A DNA stretch of 64,000 nucleotides, taken from Streptomyces sp. S4.7. Its GTDB lineage: Bacteria > Actinomycetota > Actinomycetes > Streptomycetales > Streptomycetaceae. Within the stretch, counting starts at the first letter, position 1, and every line of letters starts with the position of its first letter. A program made the translations under genes and the position numbers. Of this stretch, positions 1-6,935 are shown piece by piece. Location of the stretch: assembly GCF_010384365.1 (NCBI RefSeq), contig NZ_CP048397.1:992001-1056000 (forward strand). The letters are read 5' to 3'. The notes beneath the pieces are model-generated. The model searched no databases. It saw nothing but the letters and a program-made list of their open reading frames with translations, and was not told the DNA's origin.

Positions 1-111
1 CGCCACGGGGACGATCTCCCGCTCGATGATGTCGCGTACGAGTGCGAGCAGGTCCTTGGACTCCTCGGTGGGCAGCTGACGGTCCACCGGACGCGGGGCG
101 CGGTCGGGCAT
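1..111 (-). CDS. acyl-CoA dehydrogenase, N-terminal fragment
   Basis: Only the first 37 codons lie in the window; the gene runs off the left edge. The translation (MPDRAPRPVDRQLPTEESKD, then a helix ending IIEREIVPVA) resembles the N-terminal helix of actinobacterial acyl-CoA dehydrogenases, flavoproteins that introduce the alpha-beta double bond in fatty acyl-CoA oxidation. The ATG at 111 is preceded on the minus strand by a GGGAGGAG ribosome-binding site about 9 nt away. No catalytic residue is visible in so short a fragment, so the family call rests on N-terminal resemblance alone. Confidence 0.6.
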   Translation of the reverse strand, partial: MPDRAPRPVDRQLPTEESKDLLALVRDIIEREIVPVA

Positions 112-423
112 GGCGGCGCTCTCCTCCCTTTCGGGGCGCTACGGCGGTCGCTCACGCAGGGTGTGGCGGCGCCGCCGGTCGAGGCCCGGGGGTGTCCCCA
201 GGCCGGATACCTGCCCAGCCGATGCTGCCTTCCCGGATCACGGGGCAGGCTGACCAGCGGCTGTGGCGCGTTGAGTATGCCCGATCGGCGGGGTGTAGTC
301 ACGGGCGGTCAGGCCCCCCACCGGTTCCGCTCCGGTTCTGCCCGGCCGTCGGCGGGCGGCCGTCGGGCGTGCGCTCCGGCCGCTGTCGGAAAGCCGCCCC
401 GGGTCCGTCGAGTGTGCCGGGAA
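112..423. other. intergenic region between divergent genes
   Basis: This stretch separates the acyl-CoA dehydrogenase (minus) from the chitinase (plus). Open frames across it have no family resemblance and no ribosome-binding site. Apart from the chitinase control boxes just downstream (424-460) I see no repeat or hairpin worth naming. Confidence 0.5.
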
Positions 424-460
424 GTTGGTCCGCACCATTGACCCACTGGTCTAGTCCTTC
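424..460 (+). promoter_or_regulatory. two DasR-type (dre) boxes upstream of chitinase
   Basis: Bases 445-460 read ACTGGTCTAGTCCTTC, matching 12 of 16 positions of the DasR-responsive consensus ACTGGTCTAGACCACT, with the first ten identical. A weaker copy, GTTGGTCCGCACCATT, lies at 424-439. They are 21 bp apart, two helical turns, on one DNA face. Paired direct repeats of the TGGTC(C/T)AGACC type are known in Streptomyces chitinase promoters, where GlcNAc-responsive DasR acts. Use by DasR here is inferred. Confidence 0.7.
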
Positions 461-540
461 TAACGTCCCGGTGAACAGTCTTCGCGTCCATGCCAAGTCG
501 ACGGCATGGGCGTCGATCTCCCTCCCCACGAGGAGACACC

Positions 541-1785
541 ATGCTCAGACCGCACCGTCCCCGCGCCCGTTTCCGGGCGCTCGTCGCCGCGGCGTGTACC
601 GCCGTTCTCGGCGTGTCCCTGCTCGCCGGCGCCGGTACCGCGGCCGCCGACCAGGAGAAGGCCCCGGCGGCCCCCACAGCCGCCGGCGAGAAGGTCATCG
701 GATACTTCGCCAACTGGGGTGTCTACGACCGGAATTACCACGTCAAGAACATCGAGACCTCCGGGTCGGCCGACAAGCTGACTCATATCAACTACGCGTT
801 CGGCAACGTCCAGGGCGGCAAGTGCACCATCGGTGACGCCTTCGCCGACTACGAGAAGGCCTACACCGCCGACCAGAGCGTCGACGGTGTCGCCGACGCC
901 TGGGACCAGCCGCTGCGGGGCAACTTCAACCAGCTCCGCAAGCTCAAGGAGCTGCACCCCGGCCTCAAGGTGATCTGGTCGTTCGGCGGCTGGTCCTGGT
1001 CGGGCGGCTTCGGTGAGGCGGCGAAGGACCCGGCCGCGTTCGCCAAGTCCTGCCACGACCTGGTCGAGGACCCGCGCTGGGCCGATGTCTTCGACGGCAT
1101 CGACGTCGACTGGGAGTACCCGAACGCCTGCGGTCTGACCTGCGACACCAGCGGGCCGGACGCCTTCACCGACATGGTGTCGGCGCTCCGTACGGAGTTC
1201 GGCGGCGACAACCTGGTCACGGCGGCCATCACCGCCGACGCCTCCGACGGCGGCAGGATCGACGCCACCGACTACGGCGCCGCGGCCCAGTACCTCGACT
1301 GGTACCTGCCGATGACGTACGACTTCTTCGGCGCGTTCGCGGCGCAGGGCCCCACGGCTCCGCACTCGCCGCTCACGTCGTACGACGGCATCCCGCAGGA
1401 GGGCTTCAACTCCGACGCGGCGATCACCAAGCTGAAGGCCAAGGGCGTTCCCGCGGAGAAGCTGCTGCTGGGCATCGGCTTCTACGGCCGCGGCTGGACC
1501 GGGGTCACCCAGTCCGAGCCGGGCGGCAGCGCGACGGGCGCGGCGGCCGGCACGTACGAGGCGGGCATCGAGGACTACAAGGTCCTGAAGAACACCTGCC
1601 CGGCCAACGGCACCGTGGCCGGTACGGCGTACGCGCACTGCGGCAACAACTGGTGGAGCTACGACACCCCCGCCACCATCGGCACCAAGATGGACTACAA
1701 GAACGAGCAGGGCCTGGGAGGCACCTTCTTCTGGGAGCTCAGCGGTGACACGACCGACGGTGAGCTGATCAAGGCGATCAACTGA
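541..1785 (+). CDS. secreted GH18 chitinase
   Basis: A 414-residue endochitinase predicted to hydrolyse beta-1,4-GlcNAc linkages outside the cell. Residues 1-36 form a Sec signal peptide (arginine-rich start, hydrophobic core, AAA cleavage region). The mature part is a lone GH18 barrel: the SFGGWSWSGG strand, then the catalytic motif DGIDVDWE with the proton donor at Glu192. There is no chitin-binding module or fibronectin linker, so it is a compact single-domain type. The ATG at 541 follows a GAGGAGA ribosome-binding site; an in-frame upstream ATG at 490 lacks one and would bury the signal peptide. Two DasR-type boxes lie 80-115 bp upstream. Confidence 0.95.
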   Translation: MLRPHRPRARFRALVAAACTAVLGVSLLAGAGTAAADQEKAPAAPTAAGEKVIGYFANWGVYDRNYHVKNIETSGSADKLTHINYAFGNVQGGKCTIGDAFADYEKAYTADQSVDGVADAWDQPLRGNFNQLRKLKELHPGLKVIWSFGGWSWSGGFGEAAKDPAAFAKSCHDLVEDPRWADVFDGIDVDWEYPNACGLTCDTSGPDAFTDMVSALRTEFGGDNLVTAAITADASDGGRIDATDYGAAAQYLDWYLPMTYDFFGAFAAQGPTAPHSPLTSYDGIPQEGFNSDAAITKLKAKGVPAEKLLLGIGFYGRGWTGVTQSEPGGSATGAAAGTYEAGIEDYKVLKNTCPANGTVAGTAYAHCGNNWWSYDTPATIGTKMDYKNEQGLGGTFFWELSGDTTDGELIKAIN

Positions 1786-1815
1786 CCGGTCGGGACACGT
1801 GTTTGCACCAACGGG

Positions 1816-1848
1816 GCGCCGGGCGGGCTCAGCGAGCCTGCCCGGCGC
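1816..1848. terminator. bidirectional hairpin between chitinase and tetR
   Basis: A 14-bp stem (GCGCCGGGCGGGCT against AGCCTGCCCGGCGC, one G-T wobble) with a 5-base loop lies between two convergent genes. It has no U-tract, which is usual for Streptomyces terminators. Confidence 0.7.
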
Positions 1849-1876
1849 TCCGGCTGCGACGCCTCCTGACGGCCCC

Positions 1877-2533
1877 TCAGCGGCCGGTGTACGGACGGAA
1901 GTCCGGGTCCGGCGGCGGCGCCGGACACTCCGGCGCGAACTCCTCGATCGTGTTGAGCGTGTGCCGCAGCATCCGCACCAGCAGATCGCGCGGAATCTCC
2001 CGGGTCAGCTCGTCGCGGTGCTCCAGCCATTCGAGCGTCAGCCACTCGACGCTGCTGAGCCAGCCGAGCAGGGCGAGTCTGGCGATCGGCGGGATGTCCT
2101 GACGGCCGTACGCGCCCTCGGCGACGGTGGAGACCAGTCCCGTGCGCACCGCGTCGCGGATCGCCTGCACCTGGGTGTCGAAGCCGACGCCGCCCGTGAT
2201 GATCGTCCGGTAGGCGGCCTCGTTGAACTCGGCGAATCGCAGATACGCCTCGACCGTGCGCTGTACGCGCTGGGTGTTCGGCAGATCACCGCCGCCCGCC
2301 GCGAGCGAGACCAGCTCCATCACCGAGTCCTCGATGATGGCGAGGTAGTAGCCGCGCTTGTTCTTGAAGTAGTAGTAGATCAGCCCCTTGGCGACACCCG
2401 CGTGCTGGGCGATATCGTCCATCGACAGGGCGTCGTACGACGTGTCGGCGAACAACTTCCGGCCGGTGGCGATGAGTTCGGAGCGACGCAACTGCGCCCG
2501 CTCACTCTCACCACGCTGCTGCCTGTTGTTCAA
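1877..2533 (-). CDS. TetR-family transcriptional regulator
   Basis: A 218-residue regulator. Residues about 18-65 form the TetR helix-turn-helix (LFADTSYDALSMDDIAQHAG, then GLIYYYFKNK), the family's most conserved stretch. The C-terminal helical domain, which would bind an unknown ligand, has no recognisable signature. It is convergent with the chitinase. Upstream on its 5' side lies the IS110 element, which may have separated it from genes it once controlled. The target is not evident. Confidence 0.9.
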   Translation of the reverse strand: MNNRQQRGESERAQLRRSELIATGRKLFADTSYDALSMDDIAQHAGVAKGLIYYYFKNKRGYYLAIIEDSVMELVSLAAGGGDLPNTQRVQRTVEAYLRFAEFNEAAYRTIITGGVGFDTQVQAIRDAVRTGLVSTVAEGAYGRQDIPPIARLALLGWLSSVEWLTLEWLEHRDELTREIPRDLLVRMLRHTLNTIEEFAPECPAPPPDPDFRPYTGR

Positions 2534-2653
2534 ATCCGCGCGTCCCAGGTCTCGACTGTCACAGGAGATCCGCAGTATTGCAGACCCGCCGGCTCGGGCC
2601 GAGGGCGCCTGTGGCGCCGGGTGGGCGGCGGAGCCCCGTTACCTTTCTCGTGG

Positions 2654-2820
2654 CCCCGCAATGGGGTTCCTGGCCCCCGGGTCCGGTATGGCTGTGTGCC
2701 CCCTGTCGAAGGCGATGACCTGGGGGGTGTTGCCGCTGGGCTTCGGGGCACCGCTTGACCGCTGATGAGGGGCCTGACGACCGCCTGGTCCGGCGCAATG
2801 CCGGGCCGCTTCACCGGGCG
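2654..2820 (+). ncRNA. candidate IS110 bridge RNA (two-loop guide RNA)
   Basis: The leader before the transposase folds into consecutive structures. There is a CCCC-GCAAT-GGGG hairpin (2654-2666). A larger loop is closed by GTGCCCC (2696-2702) with GGGGCAC (2745-2751). A third unit is closed by CGCCTGGT (2782-2789) with ACCGGGCG (2813-2820) around an inner CCGGC-GCAAT-GCCGG hairpin (2790-2804). IS110-group elements are known to encode a bridge RNA at this place, with one loop pairing to target and one to donor DNA. Which loop is which was not worked out. Confidence 0.5.
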
Positions 2821-2907
2821 GCATGTCTGCGTAACGTGGTTGCCGGCGTGTGGTGCCGCAGGGACGGCCGGGAGTTTCAGGAGACGAGTGGCGAGAGGCA
2901 CACGCAC

Positions 2908-4131
2908 ATGGTCGACACGACCGCGATAGATCTCTTCCTCGGCCTGGACCTGGGCAAGGAGTTCCACCACGCCCACGGCCGGACCCGGGACGGCAGAACC
3001 GTGCACGACAAGCGGCTGCCCAACACCGAGCCGAGACTGCTGGAGCTGTTCACCAGGCTGGTGGCGAAGTTCGGCACCGTTCTGGTGATCGTGGACCAGG
3101 TCGCGAACATCGGTGCGCTGCCGCTGACGGTGGCCCGTGCGGCGGGCTGCCGGGTGGCCTACCTGCCCGGGCTGTCGATGCGGCGGGCCGCCGACCTGCA
3201 TCCCGGCGAGGCCAAGACCGATGCCCGCGACGCGTTCGTGATCGCCGAGACCGCCCGCACGATGCCGCACACCCTGCGGGCGGTGGACCGCGACGACGAG
3301 GTGCTGGCCGAGCTGACGATGCTCACCGGTTACGACAACGACCTGGCCGGCGAGGTCAACCGCACCACCAACCGGCTGCGTGGCCTGCTCTCCCAGATCC
3401 ATCCCTCCCTCGAACGTGTCCTCGGCCCCCGCCTGGCCTACCCCTACATCCAGGCTCTCCTCCAGCGCCACGGCTCCCCAGCCAGGCTGAAGAAACTGGG
3501 CCGGGCCCGCTGCGAGTCCCTGCTCAAGGCGCACGGTTCGCGCAAGGCCCACCACCTCACCGCAGAGATCTTCGACGCGCTCGCCGAGCAGACCCTCGTC
3601 GTTCCCGGCACCGAGGCATCCGCGCTGATCGTGCCGGGACTCGCCGCCCAGCTCGCCGCCGCCCACACTCAGCGCCGCCAGGCCGAGCAGGAGATCGCTG
3701 CCCTGCTGGAGGCCCTCCCTCTTTTCCACCTCCTGACCTCCTTGCCCGGCCTGGGCGTCAGGACCACGGCCGCCGTGATCGTCGCGATCGGTGACGGCAC
3801 CGGTTTCCCCAGCGCCGGACACCTCGCCTCCTACGCCGGACTCGCCCCGGCCACGAAGTCCTCCGGCACCTCGATTCGCGGCGAACACGCACCCCACCGC
3901 GGCAACCGGCTCCTCAAACGGGCCCTGTTCCAGGCCGCGTTCGCCGCGATCGGCTGCAAAACCGACCCGTCCTCCCGGACCTACTACGACCGCCAACGCG
4001 CACGCGGCAAGACCCACACCCAGGCGATCCTCCGCCTGGCCCGCCAGCGCGTGAACGTCATCCACGCGATGATCCGCACCGGGGCTCTCTACGAAGCACG
4101 CACCCCGGGCGACGTCGACCTCGCTGCCTGA
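2908..4131 (+). CDS. IS110-family transposase (DEDD recombinase)
   Basis: A 407-residue protein of usual family length. The N-terminal RuvC-like DEDD domain begins FLGLDLGKEFHHAH, with further acidic positions in VIVDQVANIG and KTDARDAF. A coiled middle follows. The C-terminal Transposase_20 domain contains LPGLGVRTTAAVI and the serine-bearing ATKSSGTSIRG. It would excise and insert the element through a circular intermediate guided by the leader RNA. The ATG at 2908 is chosen because IDLFLGLDLGK must be N-terminal; an in-frame ATG at 2755 lies inside the leader. The frame is intact, so the element may be active. Confidence 0.93.
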   Translation: MVDTTAIDLFLGLDLGKEFHHAHGRTRDGRTVHDKRLPNTEPRLLELFTRLVAKFGTVLVIVDQVANIGALPLTVARAAGCRVAYLPGLSMRRAADLHPGEAKTDARDAFVIAETARTMPHTLRAVDRDDEVLAELTMLTGYDNDLAGEVNRTTNRLRGLLSQIHPSLERVLGPRLAYPYIQALLQRHGSPARLKKLGRARCESLLKAHGSRKAHHLTAEIFDALAEQTLVVPGTEASALIVPGLAAQLAAAHTQRRQAEQEIAALLEALPLFHLLTSLPGLGVRTTAAVIVAIGDGTGFPSAGHLASYAGLAPATKSSGTSIRGEHAPHRGNRLLKRALFQAAFAAIGCKTDPSSRTYYDRQRARGKTHTQAILRLARQRVNVIHAMIRTGALYEARTPGDVDLAA

Positions 4132-4236
4132 CGACTCCACCGCCCCCGCCCTCCAGGCCCCATCACACCCGCGCACCGGCACGGCCACCGCGGCCCCGCC
4201 GACCACCGCACTGCCCATCAGCCACCCGATCCGTCG

Positions 4237-4308
4237 GGGACATCCCGCTTCGCGGGACGTCCCAAAAAACCAGGATCAACCCCTACAAGCCGACCCCACC
4301 GGGGTTGA
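4237..4308. repeat. two hairpins at the right flank of the IS110 element
   Basis: GGGACATCCCGC with GCGGGACGTCCC (4237-4263, one A-C mismatch, 3-base loop) is followed by the inverted repeat TCAACCCC (4276-4283) and GGGGTTGA (4301-4308). They lie between the transposase stop and the convergent peptidase stop. They may mark the element's right end or terminate either gene. The A-run after the first hairpin is on the wrong side for an intrinsic terminator of the transposase. Confidence 0.45.
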
Positions 4309-4350
4309 CGAAACAGATAGGGGCACCCCCCGGCGCCCATGCGGGACGGC

Positions 4351-5745
4351 TCAGCGCACGCCTACGGCCTCCAGCGCCTTGCGCTGGGCCGAGGTGGGCT
4401 CCACGGGCCAGTAGAGGTAGCAGACGCCGCCGGTACCGGAGACGACCGTGCCCGCGGCGTTGTACCGCTTGGTCCGCAGCCAGATGTTCTCCCACTCACG
4501 GCGCTTGTAGATCCGCCGTACGGCCTCGTTGCTCGGGGAGGCGGGGTCGTTGGCGATCACGTCGCCGGCGGCCGTGAAGCCGATCACGGTCATCAGATGG
4601 CCGGAGGTGCCGTAGCCCGCGCCGGTCAGCTCGCTCGCCAGGAAGGACTGCGAGGTGATGACCGGGATGCCCGCGCGGATCAGCCGCTCGACGTCGGTGA
4701 GCGAGCCGAGCCGGGTGACGACGGCGTTCATGTCCTTGTACCCGGCCGCGTACGCCGCGTTGAAGGGCCAGTTGCCGCAGCCGTCGTACTGGTAGTCGAA
4801 CGTGAACCGGGCCGCGTGACAGACCTGTGGGTCGGCGAAGTCCGGGTTCACCCAGGCCAGATCGGCGGCGGTGGGCTTGCGGCCCCAGTACTCGATGATC
4901 ATCTGGGAGGAGGTGGGGCTGCACCAGGCCTCGCCGCCGTTGTCGTACTCCGGGTACTGACCGATGTGCGTGTTCTGCGAGTAGCGCGGCACCCCCAGCT
5001 CGCGCGCCACCTGGTGCGCGGCGGCCGGGACGGTGAAGCGGTCGGGGATGTCCGAGGCCATCGCGCCGACCCGCCGGACCGTCGGCGTGAGCGTGGTGCC
5101 GGGCTTGCGGTGGAGCGTGAGACGGAGCTGGTACGACACCAGGCGCAGACCGCTCGCCGGGTCGTCGACGGCGAAGGTGTCGGTCCAGACGCTGCTGCGG
5201 TCGTCCGTCTGGTCGTCGACGGACGTGCGGCGGATGTCGCCGTCCCCGGAGGCCCAGCGGCCCATCACGTACCAGGGGGTCGCCGCGCCGTCGGAGTAGG
5301 TGCCGCGCAGCTCGGTCTGGATCCAGGTGCCCGCGGGGGTGTCGGCGTTCCAGGAGGCGATCGCCTCGGTGGCCGGGACCTTGGAGCGGTGGACGGGTGA
5401 GGTCCAGGTCGCGTACTCCCAGGTGCTGGTGCTCCCGGTGTGCGGGTCCGTGTAGTCGGTGCTGCCCGCGGGGGTGGCGATGGCCAGTCCGGAGCGGCCG
5501 CCGGAGAGGACCTTCGTGCCGTTGGCCGTACCGCCCCGCCAGTCGGCGGCGGAGCTCCAGAACCGGTTGTCCACCCGGGCGGCCGCGCGGTGGTGGGCGG
5601 CGGACCGGGCGGACGGTGCGGCGGGAGCGGCGGCCAGGGCGGGCGCCGCGGCCGAGAGCGCGCCCGCGCCGGCCGCCGCGAGGGCCGTGGCGAGCACCGT
5701 GCGGCGCGACGCCGGGCTGTTCCAGGATGCTGCTGGGCTGTTCAT
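4351..5745 (-). CDS. Tat-exported C39-like cysteine peptidase
   Basis: A 464-residue secreted protein. A twin-arginine signal (ASRRTVLATALAAAG, then an Ala-rich core to about residue 40) directs Tat export. Residues about 55-240 form a beta-rich domain of unknown role. The C-terminal third is a peptidase_C39_2 papain-like domain with Cys275 in EAWCSPTS, His383 in SGHLMTVIGF and an Asn/Asp in VIANDPA, so the catalytic set looks intact. Unlike true C39 bacteriocin-processing peptidases it is not fused to an ABC exporter. The substrate is unknown. It diverges from the kinase gene across 187 bp containing a perfect palindrome. Confidence 0.85.
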   Translation of the reverse strand: MNSPAASWNSPASRRTVLATALAAAGAGALSAAAPALAAAPAAPSARSAAHHRAAARVDNRFWSSAADWRGGTANGTKVLSGGRSGLAIATPAGSTDYTDPHTGSTSTWEYATWTSPVHRSKVPATEAIASWNADTPAGTWIQTELRGTYSDGAATPWYVMGRWASGDGDIRRTSVDDQTDDRSSVWTDTFAVDDPASGLRLVSYQLRLTLHRKPGTTLTPTVRRVGAMASDIPDRFTVPAAAHQVARELGVPRYSQNTHIGQYPEYDNGGEAWCSPTSSQMIIEYWGRKPTAADLAWVNPDFADPQVCHAARFTFDYQYDGCGNWPFNAAYAAGYKDMNAVVTRLGSLTDVERLIRAGIPVITSQSFLASELTGAGYGTSGHLMTVIGFTAAGDVIANDPASPSNEAVRRIYKRREWENIWLRTKRYNAAGTVVSGTGGVCYLYWPVEPTSAQRKALEAVGVR

Positions 5746-5848
5746 GGGACCCCCGGGTCACTGGTCTCTTCACTGGTATGTGCACGACAGTCCGTCAACT
5801 ATCGCGGCTCCCGAACGGCTTCGGCCAGCGATTCGTCTCGCGTCGCCG

Positions 5849-5862
5849 GACCAATATTGGTC
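5849..5862. promoter_or_regulatory. perfect 14-bp palindrome in a divergent promoter region
   Basis: GACCAATATTGGTC is a perfect palindrome with an A/T core in otherwise GC-rich DNA. It lies between the divergently transcribed peptidase (start 5745) and kinase (start 5933). ACTGGT also occurs twice, 12 bp apart (5760 and 5772). The shape suits a dimeric repressor; no candidate regulator gene is adjacent. Confidence 0.45.
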
Positions 5863-5932
5863 TCCACCACTGATACGGCTCCACCGCGCGGGACCGCGCC
5901 GGAGCGCACCCGTCCGCGCATAGGCTGACCGG

Positions 5933-6562
5933 GTGGACGACCTCACCGAAGCCGCGACGGCACTGCGCGCACTGCCGCCTTCCTGCGGCCCGGTCCGGCT
6001 GGTCGCGGTCGACGGCCACGCCGGTTCCGGCAAGAGCACCTTCGCCGCGCGGCTCGCCGCCGCGCTCGGCGGCGCGCCCGTCCTGCACCTGGACGACCTG
6101 GCCACGCACGACGCGTTCTTCGACTGGACGCGGCGGCTCACCGACGACGTGCTCGGCCCCCTCTCGCAGGGCGCGACCGCACGGTACGCGCCGTACGACT
6201 GGACGCTGCGGCGCTTCCGTGCGCCCCTTCCACTGCCTCCCGTGCCGGTCGTCCTCATCGAGGGGGTGGGCGCGGGCCGGGCTGCGGTACGGCCGTGGCT
6301 GGCGAGGCTGCTGTGGATGGACCGGGCAGCCGAGGAGTCCTGGCGACGGGGCCGCAAGCGGGACGGACCGGAACTGTCGGCCTTCTGGGACGGCTGGACG
6401 CGGGCGGAGACGCGCCATTTCGCGGCCGATCCCTCGCGTCCCTTCGCCGATGTTCTGGTGCGTGAGTGGCAGGAGGGATACAAGTGGCTGCCCGGAACTC
6501 GTGCGAATGCGCCAGAGGTTGAACCTGTCACCTACGGTGACCGGACATTCCCTCCGTACTGA
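5933..6562 (+). CDS. uridine kinase-like P-loop ATPase
   Basis: A 209-residue protein starting at GTG 5933. Walker A, GHAGSGKST, lies at residues 28-36, followed by HLDDLATHD, the acidic position after beta-2 typical of uridine and pantothenate kinase folds. A second acidic strand, VVLIEGVGAG, lies near residue 106. It probably phosphorylates a small alcohol or nucleoside in the cytoplasm. Streptomyces homologues are usually annotated simply as uridine kinase or ATP-binding protein, and the substrate cannot be read from sequence. Confidence 0.8.
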   Translation: MDDLTEAATALRALPPSCGPVRLVAVDGHAGSGKSTFAARLAAALGGAPVLHLDDLATHDAFFDWTRRLTDDVLGPLSQGATARYAPYDWTLRRFRAPLPLPPVPVVLIEGVGAGRAAVRPWLARLLWMDRAAEESWRRGRKRDGPELSAFWDGWTRAETRHFAADPSRPFADVLVREWQEGYKWLPGTRANAPEVEPVTYGDRTFPPY

Positions 6563-6600
6563 GCAGTCGGAAATCAGCCCCGAAGGTGCCTCAACTCGGC

Positions 6601-6630
6601 TTGACCAAGGGGTGGGACAGGTCTTACGTT
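6601..6630 (+). promoter_or_regulatory. HrdB-type promoter driving a candidate small RNA
   Basis: TTGACC (6601-6606), an 18-bp spacer and TACGTT (6625-6630) match the primary sigma factor pattern TTGACN-N16-18-TANNNT. The next open frame starts 300 bp further on, and a strong hairpin lies between, so the promoter appears to serve a short transcript. Confidence 0.55.
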
Positions 6631-6636
6631 CTCAAT

Positions 6637-6712
6637 GTGCGGCTTTTCGGAGCCGCCGCGGACGCGAAGCCCCCGGTTGTTCCCCCGTGATCGGGGGCTT
6701 CGTTCTGCTCTC
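6637..6712 (+). ncRNA. candidate small RNA of about 75 nt with a C-rich terminal loop
   Basis: Downstream of a consensus promoter are two hairpins. The first is GCGGCT/AGCCGC with a 6-base loop (6639-6656). The second is an 11-bp perfect stem, CGAAGCCCCCG with CGGGGGCTTCG (6665-6675 and 6692-6702), whose 16-base loop carries CCCCC, followed by TTCTGCTCTCTT. Start and end are estimated from promoter and terminator positions. Exposed C-runs are common in actinobacterial sRNAs that target G-rich ribosome-binding sites. It could instead be the kinase gene's terminator alone. Confidence 0.5.
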
Positions 6713-6935
6713 TTCGCCGCCTCCCGGCACCGTCCCCCACCCAGCGATCACCCTGGGTCACCGGCGCGGGCGGGAAGGCCGCGCCCTTATTCGCGCACCC
6801 TCTGCGCAGGTACGATGCCTCTTGGTTGGCTTGGTCAGGGGTCAATTCCCGTCCACGACAAGGTGGTTCAGCACGCTCTGCCGACGGGCGCCCGCCCGGC
6901 GGGACATCACGGGGTCATGGTTTGTGGGGGGCCTG

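Larger units (their letters stand above)
2654..4263 (+). mobile_element. IS110-family insertion sequence (ends approximate)
   Basis: The element comprises an IS110-type transposase gene, a long structured non-coding leader (2654-2907) and a short non-coding tail. IS110 elements lack conventional terminal inverted repeats and usually make no target duplication, so the ends cannot be fixed by eye; I used the outermost hairpins. It sits between the TetR gene and the C39 peptidase gene and interrupts neither. Confidence 0.5.

Noticed and set aside
460..1638. Long minus-strand open frame antisense to the chitinase
   Set aside because: It has no family motif, is Arg/Val-rich as expected from high-GC antisense frames, and overlaps an unmistakable GH18 gene.
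4237..4263. Intrinsic terminator of the transposase
   Set aside because: The hairpin is followed by A residues rather than T on the transposase strand, so it is listed only as a repeat.
6637..6712. Assignment of the candidate small RNA to the actinobacterial 6C RNA family
   Set aside because: Only runs of five C are present, the first hairpin loop is not C-rich, and the neighbours differ from the 6C locus I know.
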